A DNA stretch of 49,576 nt from Jiangella aurantiaca (GTDB lineage: Bacteria; Actinomycetota; Actinomycetes; Jiangellales; Jiangellaceae). Below, one piece after another: positions 21,053-29,255 of this stretch; position 1 is the first letter of the stretch, and the number at the start of each line of letters is the position of its first letter. The notes under the pieces are model-generated. The model worked only from the letters and a program-made list of their open reading frames with translations, was not told the origin of the DNA and did no database searches. The stretch is from NCBI RefSeq assembly GCF_004349105.1, contig NZ_SMLB01000046.1:1-49576 (forward strand), read 5' to 3'. The translations under genes were made by a program, and so were the position numbers.

Positions 21053-22210
21053 GTGACGGCCGTGCGCATCCTTCAGGCCGCCAATTTCGTCGCGCCGCAC
21101 TCCGGCGGGATCCGTACGATGATGCGGCATCTCGCCGACGGATACGCCGCCGCCGGGCACGAGGTGGTGGCGTTGGTGCCGGGGGAGCGCAACGCGACCC
21201 GGGCCACGTCGTACGGACGGATCATCGAGATCGCCGCGCCGACCATCCCGGCGACCGGCGGGTACCGGTTGATCACCAAGTGGCGCATCGTCGAGGACCT
21301 GCTCGCCGTCGTCGCGCCGGACCGCGTCGAGGTGTCCGACCGGCTGACGCTGTCCCGTATCGGGCCGTGGGCGGAGCGGCGCAAGGTGCCGTCGGCGGTG
21401 TTCTCGCACGAGCGGCTCGACGCGCTGCTGCAGTTCCACCTGGGTCGCGCGCTGCCGACCCGGCAGATCGCCGACCACTGGAACCGCAAGCTGGCCGCGT
21501 CGTTCGGCACCGTCGTGTGCACCACGCAGTGGGCCGCCGAGGAGTTCGTCCGGCTGGGCGTCGACAACCTCGCGCACGTGCCGCTGGGCATCGACCTGGA
21601 GACCTTCCACCCAAGCCGCCGGGACCAGCGGGTACGCGCGGAACTGGCCCGCGGCGCCGACGTGCTGATCGTCACCGCCGTGCGGCTGTCGCCGGAGAAG
21701 CGCCCCGACCTGCTGGTGCCGATGGTCGACGAGCTGGTGAAGCGGGGGGCCAGCGTGCGGATGGTCGTGTGCGGCGACGGCTCGGTCCGCGACATGGTCG
21801 CCGAGCAGGCGGAGGGCAAGCCGGTCACGATGGCCGGCTTCGTCACCGACCGTGCGCAGCTGGCCGCGGTGCTGGCCAGCGCCGATGTCGTCGTGGCGCC
21901 GGGACCGTACGAGACGTTCGGCCTGGCCGCCCTGGAGGCGATGGCCAGCGGCACGCCGGTGGTCGCGAGCGCGCGCGGCGCGCTGCCGGAGCTGGTGGTC
22001 GGCGGATCCGGGCGGACGGCGCCGTCGGACCCCGCCGCGATGGCCGAGGCGGTGCTCGAGGTGATCGCCGACGGTCCCGCGGCGAGGCGGGCGGCGCGCC
22101 GTCGTGCCCAGGATTTCTCCTGGTCGGATACCGTTGAGGGGATGCTCGCGGTGCACGGATTGGAAACCCGTGTGTCGCGGAGACTGTCGCTGGAAGCTAC
22201 CAGGTCGTAA
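21053..22210 (+). CDS. GT4-family glycosyltransferase (GT-B fold)
   Basis: 385 residues from a GTG at 21053 (a second GTG at 21062 is also possible). The N-terminal Rossmann part begins VRILQAANFVAPHSGGIRTM, with the acceptor-side glycine loop. The C-terminal part carries the EX7E motif, Glu287 and Glu295 in PYETFGLAALEAMASGTPVV, and the donor-binding region ITAVRLSPEKRPD-like (here VTAVRLSPEKRPDLLVPMV). GT4 enzymes transfer a sugar from an activated donor to lipids or polysaccharides. It precedes an acyl-CoA ligase by 58 nt, an arrangement reminiscent of mycobacterial pimB'/fadD15, so a mannosyl-phosphoinositide role is possible. Sequence alone does not settle the acceptor. Confidence 0.87.
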   Translation: MTAVRILQAANFVAPHSGGIRTMMRHLADGYAAAGHEVVALVPGERNATRATSYGRIIEIAAPTIPATGGYRLITKWRIVEDLLAVVAPDRVEVSDRLTLSRIGPWAERRKVPSAVFSHERLDALLQFHLGRALPTRQIADHWNRKLAASFGTVVCTTQWAAEEFVRLGVDNLAHVPLGIDLETFHPSRRDQRVRAELARGADVLIVTAVRLSPEKRPDLLVPMVDELVKRGASVRMVVCGDGSVRDMVAEQAEGKPVTMAGFVTDRAQLAAVLASADVVVAPGPYETFGLAALEAMASGTPVVASARGALPELVVGGSGRTAPSDPAAMAEAVLEVIADGPAARRAARRRAQDFSWSDTVEGMLAVHGLETRVSRRLSLEATRS

Positions 22211-22268
22211 CCTTCCTCCACCTGGCCGTTTCCGGCCGGTCCCGTCAAGGGCGATTGGGAGGAGACGC

Positions 22269-24101
22269 ATGAGCCTCGGCACCACTGACAAGTCGGACCT
22301 CGTCGCGGTGCGGCCGGCCTCAGTCGGCAGGATGTTCCTGGATCGTGTCGAGGCCACACCGAGCCGGGAGGCCTACCGATACCCGAGCGGGTCCGGCTGG
22401 TCGTCGCTCACCTGGGACGAGACGAAGGACCGCGTCTGGGTGATCGCCGCGGGCCTGCTCGACCTCGGCATCGAGCACGAACAGCGGGTGGCCATCGCGT
22501 CGTCGACGCGCATCGAGTGGATCCTCGCCGACCTCGCCATCAACGTCATAGGCGCGGCCACCACCACCGTCTACCCGACCACCACGCCCGAGGACGTCTC
22601 GTACATCCTGAGCGACTCCGACACGCGCGTGGTGTTCGCCGAGAACGCCGAGCAGGTCGCCAAGGTGCTCGACCACCGGGCCGAGCTGCCGACCCTGAAC
22701 CGCATCGTCGTGTTCGACGACGCCGGCGTCGACCGGCACGACGGGCTCGTCATGAGCCTCGCCGAACTGGAGGAGCGCGGCCGCGCCCTGCTGGCCGAGC
22801 GGCCCGACGCCGTCGACGACGCGCTCGCCGCGGTCGGCCCCGAGACGCTGGCCACGCTCATCTACACCTCCGGCACCACCGGGCGGCCCAAGGGCGTCCG
22901 GCTGGTCAACGACAACTGGGTCTACGAAGGCGTCGCGGTCGACGCGTTCAAGATCCTCTCCGTCGACGACGTCCAGTACCTCTGGCTGCCGCTGTCGCAC
23001 TCGTTCGGCAAGGCGCTCGAGGCCATCCAGCTGCGCATCGGCTTCGCGACCGCCGTCGACGGCAACCTCGACAACATCGTCGAGGGCCTCGGCGCCGTGA
23101 AGCCGACGTTCATGGCCGGCGCGCCGCGAATCTTCGAGAAGGTCCGCGCCCGGGTCATCACCGGCGTCGAGAACGAGGGCGGCCCGAAGGCCAAGATCTT
23201 CGCCTGGGCGTTCGGCGTCGGGGCGAAGGTGTCCAAGCTGCGCCAGGCCGGCCAGGAGCCCACGGGCCTGCTGAAGTTGCAGTACGGGCTGGCCGACAAG
23301 CTGGTGTTCAGCAAGATCAAGGCCCGGCTGGGCGGCAACATCCGGTTCTTCGTCAGCGGTGCCGCGGCGCTGTCCCGCGACGTCGCCGAATGGTTCCACG
23401 CGGCCGGCATGCTCATCCTCGAGGGCTACGGCCTGACGGAGACCAGCGCGGCGTCGTTCGTCAACATGCCCTACGACTGCCGCTTCGGCACCGTCGGCCC
23501 GCCGGCGCCCGGCACCGAGGTGAAGATCGCCGACGACGGCGAGATCCTGCTGCGCGGCCCCGGCGTCATGCGCGGCTACCACAAGCTGCCCGATGTCACC
23601 GCCGAGGTGCTCGGCGCCGACGGCTGGTTCCGCACCGGCGACATCGGCGAGGTGGCCGACGGCTACCTGCGGGTCACCGACCGCAAGAAGGACCTCATCA
23701 AGACCTCCGGCGGCAAGTACGTGGCGCCGCAGGAGATCGAGATCATCTTCAAGGCGGTCAGCCCGCACGCCAGCCAGATCGTCGTCCACGGCGACACCCG
23801 CAACTACTGCGTCGCGCTCATCACGCTCGACCCCGAGGCGATCGCCGACTGGGCCGAGCACCACGACCTCGGCGGTCGCTCGTACGAGGAGCTCACCCGG
23901 GCTGCGGAGGTCCGGGCGCTGGTGCAGAGGCAGGTCGACGAGCTCAACGGCCGGCTGGAGCGCTGGGAGACGATCAAGAAGTTCGAGATCCTCTCGCGCG
24001 ACCTCACCGTCGAGAGCGGCGACCTCACGCCCAGCCTCAAGGTGAAGCGCAAGGCGGTCGAGAAGAAGTACATGGACATCCTCGACGGCATGTACGCCTG
24101 A
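22269..24101 (+). CDS. Long-chain acyl-CoA synthetase (AMP-binding family, FadD15-like)
   Basis: 610 residues from the ATG at 22269, with GGGAGGAG close upstream; the longer open frame upstream belongs to the glycosyltransferase tail region. The ATP-binding P-loop is TLIYTSGTTGRPKG (about residues 196-209), with LILEGYGLTETSAASFVNMP (A5 region), GWFRTGDIGEV (A7) and DRKKDLIKTSGGKYVAPQEIE (A8), and the catalytic Lys near the end in SLKVKRKAVEKKY. It activates a fatty acid with ATP and joins it to CoA. Length fits the bacterial long-chain group. Co-directional with the glycosyltransferase and hemW. Confidence 0.95.
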   Translation: MSLGTTDKSDLVAVRPASVGRMFLDRVEATPSREAYRYPSGSGWSSLTWDETKDRVWVIAAGLLDLGIEHEQRVAIASSTRIEWILADLAINVIGAATTTVYPTTTPEDVSYILSDSDTRVVFAENAEQVAKVLDHRAELPTLNRIVVFDDAGVDRHDGLVMSLAELEERGRALLAERPDAVDDALAAVGPETLATLIYTSGTTGRPKGVRLVNDNWVYEGVAVDAFKILSVDDVQYLWLPLSHSFGKALEAIQLRIGFATAVDGNLDNIVEGLGAVKPTFMAGAPRIFEKVRARVITGVENEGGPKAKIFAWAFGVGAKVSKLRQAGQEPTGLLKLQYGLADKLVFSKIKARLGGNIRFFVSGAAALSRDVAEWFHAAGMLILEGYGLTETSAASFVNMPYDCRFGTVGPPAPGTEVKIADDGEILLRGPGVMRGYHKLPDVTAEVLGADGWFRTGDIGEVADGYLRVTDRKKDLIKTSGGKYVAPQEIEIIFKAVSPHASQIVVHGDTRNYCVALITLDPEAIADWAEHHDLGGRSYEELTRAAEVRALVQRQVDELNGRLERWETIKKFEILSRDLTVESGDLTPSLKVKRKAVEKKYMDILDGMYA

Positions 24102-24152
24102 CGGTTTCACCGCGCGTTTCGTCCAGGGGCCGCCGGGCGGGGACAATGGGTC

Positions 24153-25379
24153 GTGCCCTCCACCCTGCCCGACGGCTCGCCCGCGCCGGCTGACGGCGCG
24201 CTGCCGGCCATGGCGCTCGACGGCGTCGGCGGCCGGCCGTTCGGCGTGTACCTGCACGTGCCGTTCTGCACCACGCGGTGCGGCTACTGCGACTTCAACA
24301 CGTACACGGCCGACGAGCTCGGCTCCGCGCCCGGCGCCTCGCGCACGTCCTGGGCCGACGGCGCCATCGCGGAGCTGCGGCTGGCCCGGCGGGTGCTCGG
24401 CGACGCCGACGTCCCGGTGTCGACGGTGTTCGTCGGCGGCGGCACGCCCACGCTGCTGCCGCCGGCCGACCTCGGCCGGGTGCTCCGCTTCGTCGACGAC
24501 GAGTTCGGGCTGGCCGACGACGCCGAGGTGACCACGGAGGCCAACCCGGAATCCGTCGACGCCCGGTCGTTGGCGCAGCTGCGGGCGGCCGGCTTCACCC
24601 GGGTGTCCGTCGGCATGCAGAGCGCTCGCCCGCACGTGCTCGCCGTCCTCGACCGAGTGCACACTCCCGGCCGGCCGGCGCAGGTCGTCGCCGAGGCACA
24701 CCGGGCCGGGTTCGAGCACGTCAGCGTCGACCTCATCTACGGCACGCCGGGCGAGTCCATGGACGACTGGCGGGCCAGCGTCGAGACCGCGATCGAGGCC
24801 GGGCCCGACCACGTCAGCGCCTACGCGCTCATCGTCGAGCCGGGCACGCGGCTGGCCGCCCGCATGGCCCGCGGCGAGCTGCCGCTGCCGGACGACGACG
24901 ACCAGGCCGACAAGTACCTGCTGGCCGACTCGCTGCTGACGGAGGCCGGCTTCGACTGGTACGAGCTGTCCAACTGGGCGACGACGCCGGGCGCGCGCTG
25001 CGCCCACAACGAGCTGTACTGGACCGGCGCCGACTGGTGGGGCGCCGGACCGGGCGCGCACAGCCACGTCGGCGGGACCCGCTGGTGGAACGTCAAGCAC
25101 CCGGCGGCCTGGGCGGCGCGGCTGGCGGCGGGGGAGAGCCCGGCCCATGCGCGCGAGATCCTCGACGCCGAGACGCGGCGGGTCGAGCGGGTGCTGCTGG
25201 AGGTCCGGCTGGGGGCCGGCCTCGACCTCTCCGTCCTCGACGACGACGGCCGGAAGGCGGCCTCCGAGGTCGTGGCGGACGGGCTGGCCGACCCCGGCGC
25301 GTACACCGACGGCCGGCTGGTACTCACGCGCCGCGGCCGCCTCCTCGCCGACGCCGTCGTCCGCGACCTGCTGCCCTGA
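24153..25379 (+). CDS. hemW: HemW, radical SAM heme chaperone
   Basis: 408 residues from a GTG at 24153. The radical-SAM cluster is Cys39, Cys43, Cys46 in VPFCTTRCGYCDFNTY, followed by the glycine-rich FVGGGTPTLLP and the TEANPES and RVSVGMQSARPHVL motifs, then a HemW C-terminal domain. Older annotations call this family oxygen-independent coproporphyrinogen oxidase; HemW binds heme and delivers it to respiratory proteins. The phenylalanine after the third cluster cysteine (CxF context) and missing HemN N-terminus fit HemW. In many actinomycetes it lies near lepA; here about 17 kb intervene, mostly the accessory block. Confidence 0.93.
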   Translation: MPSTLPDGSPAPADGALPAMALDGVGGRPFGVYLHVPFCTTRCGYCDFNTYTADELGSAPGASRTSWADGAIAELRLARRVLGDADVPVSTVFVGGGTPTLLPPADLGRVLRFVDDEFGLADDAEVTTEANPESVDARSLAQLRAAGFTRVSVGMQSARPHVLAVLDRVHTPGRPAQVVAEAHRAGFEHVSVDLIYGTPGESMDDWRASVETAIEAGPDHVSAYALIVEPGTRLAARMARGELPLPDDDDQADKYLLADSLLTEAGFDWYELSNWATTPGARCAHNELYWTGADWWGAGPGAHSHVGGTRWWNVKHPAAWAARLAAGESPAHAREILDAETRRVERVLLEVRLGAGLDLSVLDDDGRKAASEVVADGLADPGAYTDGRLVLTRRGRLLADAVVRDLLP

Positions 25380-25394
25380 CGGTCGCCCGGCCGC

Positions 25395-26234
25395 TCAGGC
25401 CGAGCCGGGGTCCGTCACGAAGTCGATCAGCTCCTCGACCCGGCCGAGGAAGGCCGGCTCGAGGTCGGTGTAGGTCGTCACCGCACCGAGGATGCGCTCC
25501 CACGCCTCCCACGACTCCAGCTTCCAGCCGAGCCGGGCGATGACACCCTCCTTCCACGGCTCGCCCTTGGGCACGTCCGGCCAGGCCTTCAGCCCGAGCA
25601 CCGACGGGCGGACCGCCTGCCACACGTCGATGTAGGGGTGGCCGACGATGAGGACGTCGCCGGCGTGCGGTCCGCCGCGGACCGCGTCGGCCAGGCGGCT
25701 CTCCTTGCTGCCGGCGACCAGGTGGTCGAGCATGACGCCGAGCCGCCGGCCAGGGCCCGGCTGGAACTCGGCGACGATGTCGGCGAGGTCGTCGGCGCCG
25801 CCCAGTTCCTCGACGACGACGCCCTCGACCCGCAGGTCGTGGCCCCACACCTTCTCGACCAGCTCGGCGTCGTGCTTGCCCTCGACGTAGATGCGGCTGG
25901 CCCGCGCGGTGCGCGCCCTGTGGTCGAGTACGGCGACGGAGCCGGATGCGGACACCATGCGGCCCATCTTCGCCGGCGCCGACGGGCGGACCAGCTCGAC
26001 CGGCTTGCCGTCGATCCAGAACCCCGGTCCGAGCGGGAACGCGCGCCGCTTGCCGTGCCGGTCCTCCAAGATGACTCCATGCTTGTCGACCTCGACGACG
26101 GCGCCGACATACCCCGTCTGCACGTCCTCGACGACGAGCCCCGGCACGGCGGCCTCCTTCGTGCTGACCGCGCGCTTCGGGTGCGGGGAGTTCGTGAGGA
26201 CGTCGCGGCCGTAGCGGTCGTCGAAGGGGCCCAC
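25395..26234 (-). CDS. DUF3097 family protein
   Basis: 279 residues from a GTG at 26234. Conserved landmarks are RYGRDVL at the start, VPGLVVEDVQTGYVGAVVEV, GFWIDGKPVELVRP, RASRIYVEGKHDAELVEKVW, GDVLIVGHPYIDVWQAVRP and GWKLESWEAWERILGAV. The segment IYVEGKHDAELVEKVWG looks like the first strand and catalytic Glu of a TOPRIM-type domain, with VLIVGHPYID as a possible second acidic motif; that reading is mine. DUF3097 is an actinobacterial family usually found downstream of hemW and upstream of hrcA, as here. Function unknown. It ends 15 nt from the hemW stop, tail to tail. Confidence 0.9.
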   Translation of the reverse strand: MGPFDDRYGRDVLTNSPHPKRAVSTKEAAVPGLVVEDVQTGYVGAVVEVDKHGVILEDRHGKRRAFPLGPGFWIDGKPVELVRPSAPAKMGRMVSASGSVAVLDHRARTARASRIYVEGKHDAELVEKVWGHDLRVEGVVVEELGGADDLADIVAEFQPGPGRRLGVMLDHLVAGSKESRLADAVRGGPHAGDVLIVGHPYIDVWQAVRPSVLGLKAWPDVPKGEPWKEGVIARLGWKLESWEAWERILGAVTTYTDLEPAFLGRVEELIDFVTDPGSA

Positions 26235-26296
26235 GAGTCGTGACGGTAGCCGCTCGCCGGACGCGCGGACGGGAGCGACACGTGTCCGATATGGCA

Positions 26297-26326
26297 GGGG
26301 CCCCGCCGCGGACGCGACGAGGCCCC
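26297..26326 (-). terminator. Weak hairpin downstream of the MFS gene
   Basis: GGGGCC at 26297-26302 pairs with GGCCCC at 26321-26326 around an 18-nt loop, about 27 nt beyond the MFS stop on the minus strand. Only 6 bp and no U-run. The gap 26235-26352 holds nothing else obvious. Confidence 0.25.
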
Positions 26327-26352
26327 AGCTCTGGGCGGCGTGGGTGCGCCGG

Positions 26353-27852
26353 TCAGTGGATCATGACCGGGGCGGCCTCACCGTCGCCGTCGAGCTCGTC
26401 GAACGCCGCCTGCTCGGTGTCAGGGCTGGCGTTGACGGCGGCGAAGGCGATGGCCGCGGCCGCCACGAGGATGCCCACGGCCCACCAGATGGCGGTCCGG
26501 TATCCATCGACCATGCCCTCCAACTGCACCAGCTCCGGCGACGTCGCACCGCCGATGTTCGCGCTGATGTAGGTGGCGGTGGCGCTGGCGGCGATGGTGT
26601 TCAGCAGCGCCGTGCCGATGGCGCCGCCGACCTGCTGCGACGTGTTGATCATCGCCGACGCGATGCCGGCGTCACGCGGCTCGACGCCATACGTCGCCAG
26701 GCTCATGGCCGGCATGAACGTGGTGCCCAGGCCGATGCCCAGCAGGACCTGCGCCGGCAGCAGCAGAGCGACGTACGAGCTGTCGACCTGCATCTGGGTC
26801 AGCATCAGCATGCCGACGGCGGCGAGCAGCAGACCGGGCGTCATGAGGTAGCGCGCCGGGATCCGCGTCATCAGCCGGGTACCGATCTGGGTGGAGCCGA
26901 TGATCATGCCCGCGACCATCGGCAGGAACGCGACGCCACTGCGGATCGGGCTGTAACCCTTGACCACCTGCATGTAGAACGTCAGGAACAGGAACAGGCC
27001 GAACATCGCGATGATGGCGAGGCCGAGCGAGAGGTAGACGCCCCCGCGGTTGCGCTCGAGGACGACTCGCAGCGGCAGCAGCGGAGCCTTCACCTTCCGC
27101 TCCACCAGGACGAACGAGACCAGCAGCACTCCGGTCAGGACGAACATCGCGACGGTTCCCGACTCGGTCCAGCTCTCGGACTCGGCGCGGGTGAAGCCGT
27201 AGACCAGCGCCACCAGGCCCAGCGTTCCCAGCAGCGTGCCCGGGATGTCGAGCGGGGAGCGGTTGCGGGTGCCCTCGGGCTCGTGGACCTGAGCGAGCGT
27301 GCCGAACACCGCGATAGCCGCGATCGGCAGGTTGACGAAGAACACCCAGCGCCAGTCCAGGTACTCGGTGAGCGCGCCGCCCAGGATCAGGCCGAGGGCC
27401 GCGCCGCCACCGGCGATGGCGCCGAAGATGCCGAACGCCTTGGCGCGCTCCTTTCCATCCGTGAACATGACGGCCAGGAGTGAGAGCGCCGCCGGCGCCA
27501 TCAACGCTCCGAAGGCGCCCTGCAGGGCGCGCGAGGCATACAGCATGAGCTCGTTCACCGCCGCGCCACCGACGGCCGAGGCAGCGGCGAAGCCGAGCAG
27601 GCCGACCAGGAACGTGTTCTTACGGCCCCACATGTCGGCGATGCGACCACCGAGCAGCAGCAGCCCGCCGAAGGCCAGGGCGTACGCCGTGATGGCCCAC
27701 TGCCGGTTGGCATCGGAGATGTCGAGGTCGGCTTGGACGGACGGAAGGGCGATGTTCACGATGGTGCCGTCGACCACGATCATCAGCTGGGCGATCGAGA
27801 TGAACGCGAGCGCCCTCCAGCGTCTGGGGTCAGGCTGAGTTGTTTCAGGCAT
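26353..27852 (-). CDS. MFS multidrug efflux transporter, DHA2 (14-TM) type
   Basis: 499 residues from the ATG at 27852; the frame extends 4 codons further to a TTG, which I reject. Motif A is GGRIADMWGRKNTFLVG, motif C-like sequence is GAIAGGGAALGLILGG, and about 14 membrane segments can be counted, typical of drug:H+ antiporters of the EmrB/QacA kind. Asp in IVVDGTIVNIALPSV (TM1) is the family's motif D1. It sits 67 nt downstream of a TetR gene on the same strand, so it is likely induced by a toxic compound that TetR senses. Codon use is slightly less GC-extreme than its neighbours. Confidence 0.93.
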   Translation of the reverse strand: MPETTQPDPRRWRALAFISIAQLMIVVDGTIVNIALPSVQADLDISDANRQWAITAYALAFGGLLLLGGRIADMWGRKNTFLVGLLGFAAASAVGGAAVNELMLYASRALQGAFGALMAPAALSLLAVMFTDGKERAKAFGIFGAIAGGGAALGLILGGALTEYLDWRWVFFVNLPIAAIAVFGTLAQVHEPEGTRNRSPLDIPGTLLGTLGLVALVYGFTRAESESWTESGTVAMFVLTGVLLVSFVLVERKVKAPLLPLRVVLERNRGGVYLSLGLAIIAMFGLFLFLTFYMQVVKGYSPIRSGVAFLPMVAGMIIGSTQIGTRLMTRIPARYLMTPGLLLAAVGMLMLTQMQVDSSYVALLLPAQVLLGIGLGTTFMPAMSLATYGVEPRDAGIASAMINTSQQVGGAIGTALLNTIAASATATYISANIGGATSPELVQLEGMVDGYRTAIWWAVGILVAAAAIAFAAVNASPDTEQAAFDELDGDGEAAPVMIH

Positions 27853-27919
27853 TACCAAGTCCAATCAAGTGAAGAGCAGGCATAGACAAGACGAACGGGC
27901 CGGGGGTTCTGTGACGTGA

Positions 27920-28570
27920 TCAGGCCCGGTCGGCCTCGAAGTCCTCGAACCTCGCCGCCGTACCGCTCAGCTCCGAGCGGGCGGGGGCGCGGAGGCCGTC
28001 GATGAAGATCTGGAGGTGCCGGTGCATGTAGCGCTCGATGAGCGCACATTCGGTGCCGGCGACGGGACGGGTCAGCTGGGTGATCGCGACCATGAGATCA
28101 CCGAGGCCGACGTCGGACCGGAGCTGACCGGACTGGCGCGCGTTGTCCATCAGCTGCTCGACGGCCGTCTCGAGCCGGATCCGGGCGTCGACGACGTGCG
28201 GATCGTCCTTGTCGAATCCTTCGTAGAGCATCGAGCACAGGGCGCCGACCCGCTCGTCGGCGGCGCGGTGGACGAACCGTCGCAGCGCCTCGAACGCGTC
28301 GGTCTCCTCGGCGAGCGCCGACTCGGCCTGCTCCGTGATGCGAGCCAGCGAGTACGACGCGACGACGTGGATGAGCTCGTGCCGGTCGGCGAAGTGCCGG
28401 TACAGCGTGGCGTTGCCCACGCCCGCGCGGTGTGCGATGGCGTCGAGTGGCACGGACGGGCCATGCTCGACGAACGCCTCGCGCGCCGCGGCGATGATGC
28501 GCTCACGGTTGCGGGTGGCGTCGACGCGAGCCGGCTGTGCCCTGCGCTCGGCTGTCGCCATGCCGCCCAT
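27920..28570 (-). CDS. TetR-family repressor of the adjacent MFS pump
   Basis: 216 residues from the ATG at 28570 (GAAGGGGG 4 nt upstream; ATG at 28561 is an alternative). The N-terminal HTH reads RERIIAAAREAFVEHG, LDAIAHRAGVGNATLYRHFADRHEL, and the C-terminal ligand domain follows in the usual TetR helical pattern. It is first in a TetR-MFS operon. Three inverted repeats of one consensus lie directly upstream (28595-28686), so it very likely represses its own operon. Ligand unknown. Confidence 0.93.
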   Translation of the reverse strand: MGGMATAERRAQPARVDATRNRERIIAAAREAFVEHGPSVPLDAIAHRAGVGNATLYRHFADRHELIHVVASYSLARITEQAESALAEETDAFEALRRFVHRAADERVGALCSMLYEGFDKDDPHVVDARIRLETAVEQLMDNARQSGQLRSDVGLGDLMVAITQLTRPVAGTECALIERYMHRHLQIFIDGLRAPARSELSGTAARFEDFEADRA

Positions 28571-28594
28571 GGTTCCCCCTTCGAGTCGTGCGGC

Positions 28595-28686
28595 GAAACG
28601 GAGATCTTCTCCCCGTTTTCCGAACCGGGGAGTGGGTCCCCGGTTCGGCTGGACGTGTGCTGAAACGGGGAACGCATCCCCGGTTA
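28595..28686 (-). promoter_or_regulatory. Three tandem inverted-repeat operators before the TetR-MFS operon
   Basis: All three share the plan GAAACGGGGA-N5-TCCCCGGTTT. Site 1: GAAACGGAGA (28595-28604), TCCCCGTTTT (28610-28619). Site 2: CCGAACCGGGGA (28620-28631) and TCCCCGGTTCGG (28637-28648), perfect 12-bp arms. Site 3: GAAACGGGGA (28662-28671) and TCCCCGGTTA (28677-28686). Each has a 5-nt spacer; centres are 27 and 40 bp apart. They lie 25-116 bp upstream of the TetR start, where the promoter must be. Confidence 0.8.
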
Positions 28687-28699
28687 TTTCCGGCGCTGG

Positions 28700-28717
28700 A
28701 TGTGACCTGCGTCACAT
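28700..28717. promoter_or_regulatory. Perfect CRP-type site
   Basis: ATGTGA-CCTGCG-TCACAT contains the full TGTGA-N6-TCACA consensus of CRP/FNR-family regulators (Crp/GlxR in actinobacteria). It is 130 bp upstream of the TetR-MFS operon start and about 540 bp upstream of hrcA. Confidence 0.6.
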
Positions 28718-28847
28718 TCGATCGTCGCGGCCTCGGCGACGCGGCCACGAACCACCTTCGCGGCACGCCACCCAGGACGGCAACCGGTTTTCCAGCACGT
28801 TCGCAACCTACGCGCCGCCACCGACAAAGTCGGCGAACCCACGACGT

Positions 28848-28898
28848 CATGATCATGTGCGTTCGCGGCGTGTCAGCGACCGCCAGGGAACATGATCA
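28848..28898. repeat. Repeated CATGATCA, once as a 10-bp palindrome
   Basis: CATGATCATG at 28848-28857 is a perfect palindrome and CATGATCA recurs at 28891-28898, 43 bp on. They lie in the gene-less gap 28718-29200. Possibly an operator; no neighbour clearly matches it. Confidence 0.35.
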
Positions 28899-28991
28899 CG
28901 GAAACGTATGAACGCAGGACCAACGCCACCTGACACGGGTGTGCCCGCTCTTCCCCCGTCCCCCTGATAGCTGCCCGTTCTTAGGCCGGGG

Positions 28992-29055
28992 ACGCGCGGG
29001 TCAAGCGGATCCTCGTCGGCGCGAAGCGCCCATTCGGTCCGCTTGAGGCGCGCGT
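28992..29055. other. 64-nt nested inverted repeat, candidate structured RNA or cruciform
   Basis: The outer arms are ACGCGCG (28992-28998) with CGCGCGT (29049-29055). After a GG/GG internal loop comes TCAAGCGGA (29001-29009) with TCCGCTTGA (29038-29046), both perfect. Inside lies a second hairpin, GGCGC-GAA-GCGCC (29018-29030). It stands alone in a 490-bp gap between divergent operons, 150 bp before the hrcA promoter. There is no T-run. It could be a small RNA, a transcription barrier or a DNA cruciform. Confidence 0.5.
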
Positions 29056-29200
29056 TCGCGGCAAGACAATCGGGCAGCAGGGGAACGGCCAACATGAGGG
29101 AACCCGGCCGACCTCACGGCCAACGCCGCCGACGGTCGTCTGGCGCCGAGCACCACAGCCACCTGACCTGCGCGGAAAGACGGAACGACCTGAAACCACG

Positions 29201-29232
29201 TAGAATTGGCACTTGCAAGGGTCGAGTGCCAG
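29201..29232 (+). promoter_or_regulatory. hrcA promoter -10 element and CIRCE operator
   Basis: TTGGCACTT (29206-29214), a 9-nt spacer, and GAGTGCCAG (29224-29232) match the CIRCE plan (TTAGCACTC-N9-GAGTGCTAA), the operator of the HrcA repressor. TAGAAT at 29201-29206 is a good -10 element whose last base is the first base of the CIRCE, so bound HrcA would block the start site. The gene downstream is hrcA itself, so this is autoregulation of the heat-shock operon. Confidence 0.88.
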
Positions 29233-29255
29233 AGTGCGGCGGGAGGTGTGCCCGG

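Noticed and set aside
22320-25148. 942-codon minus-strand frame across the acyl-CoA ligase and hemW
   Set aside because: Antisense shadow over two well-conserved genes with all expected motifs.
27853-27864. Four-codon extension of the MFS gene to a TTG
   Set aside because: An ATG at 27852 begins the typical family N-terminus and is a much better start.
28992-29055. Nested hairpin as an integron attC site
   Set aside because: The arms lack the GTTRRRY/RYYYAAC core sites, and no integrase gene or cassette array is present.
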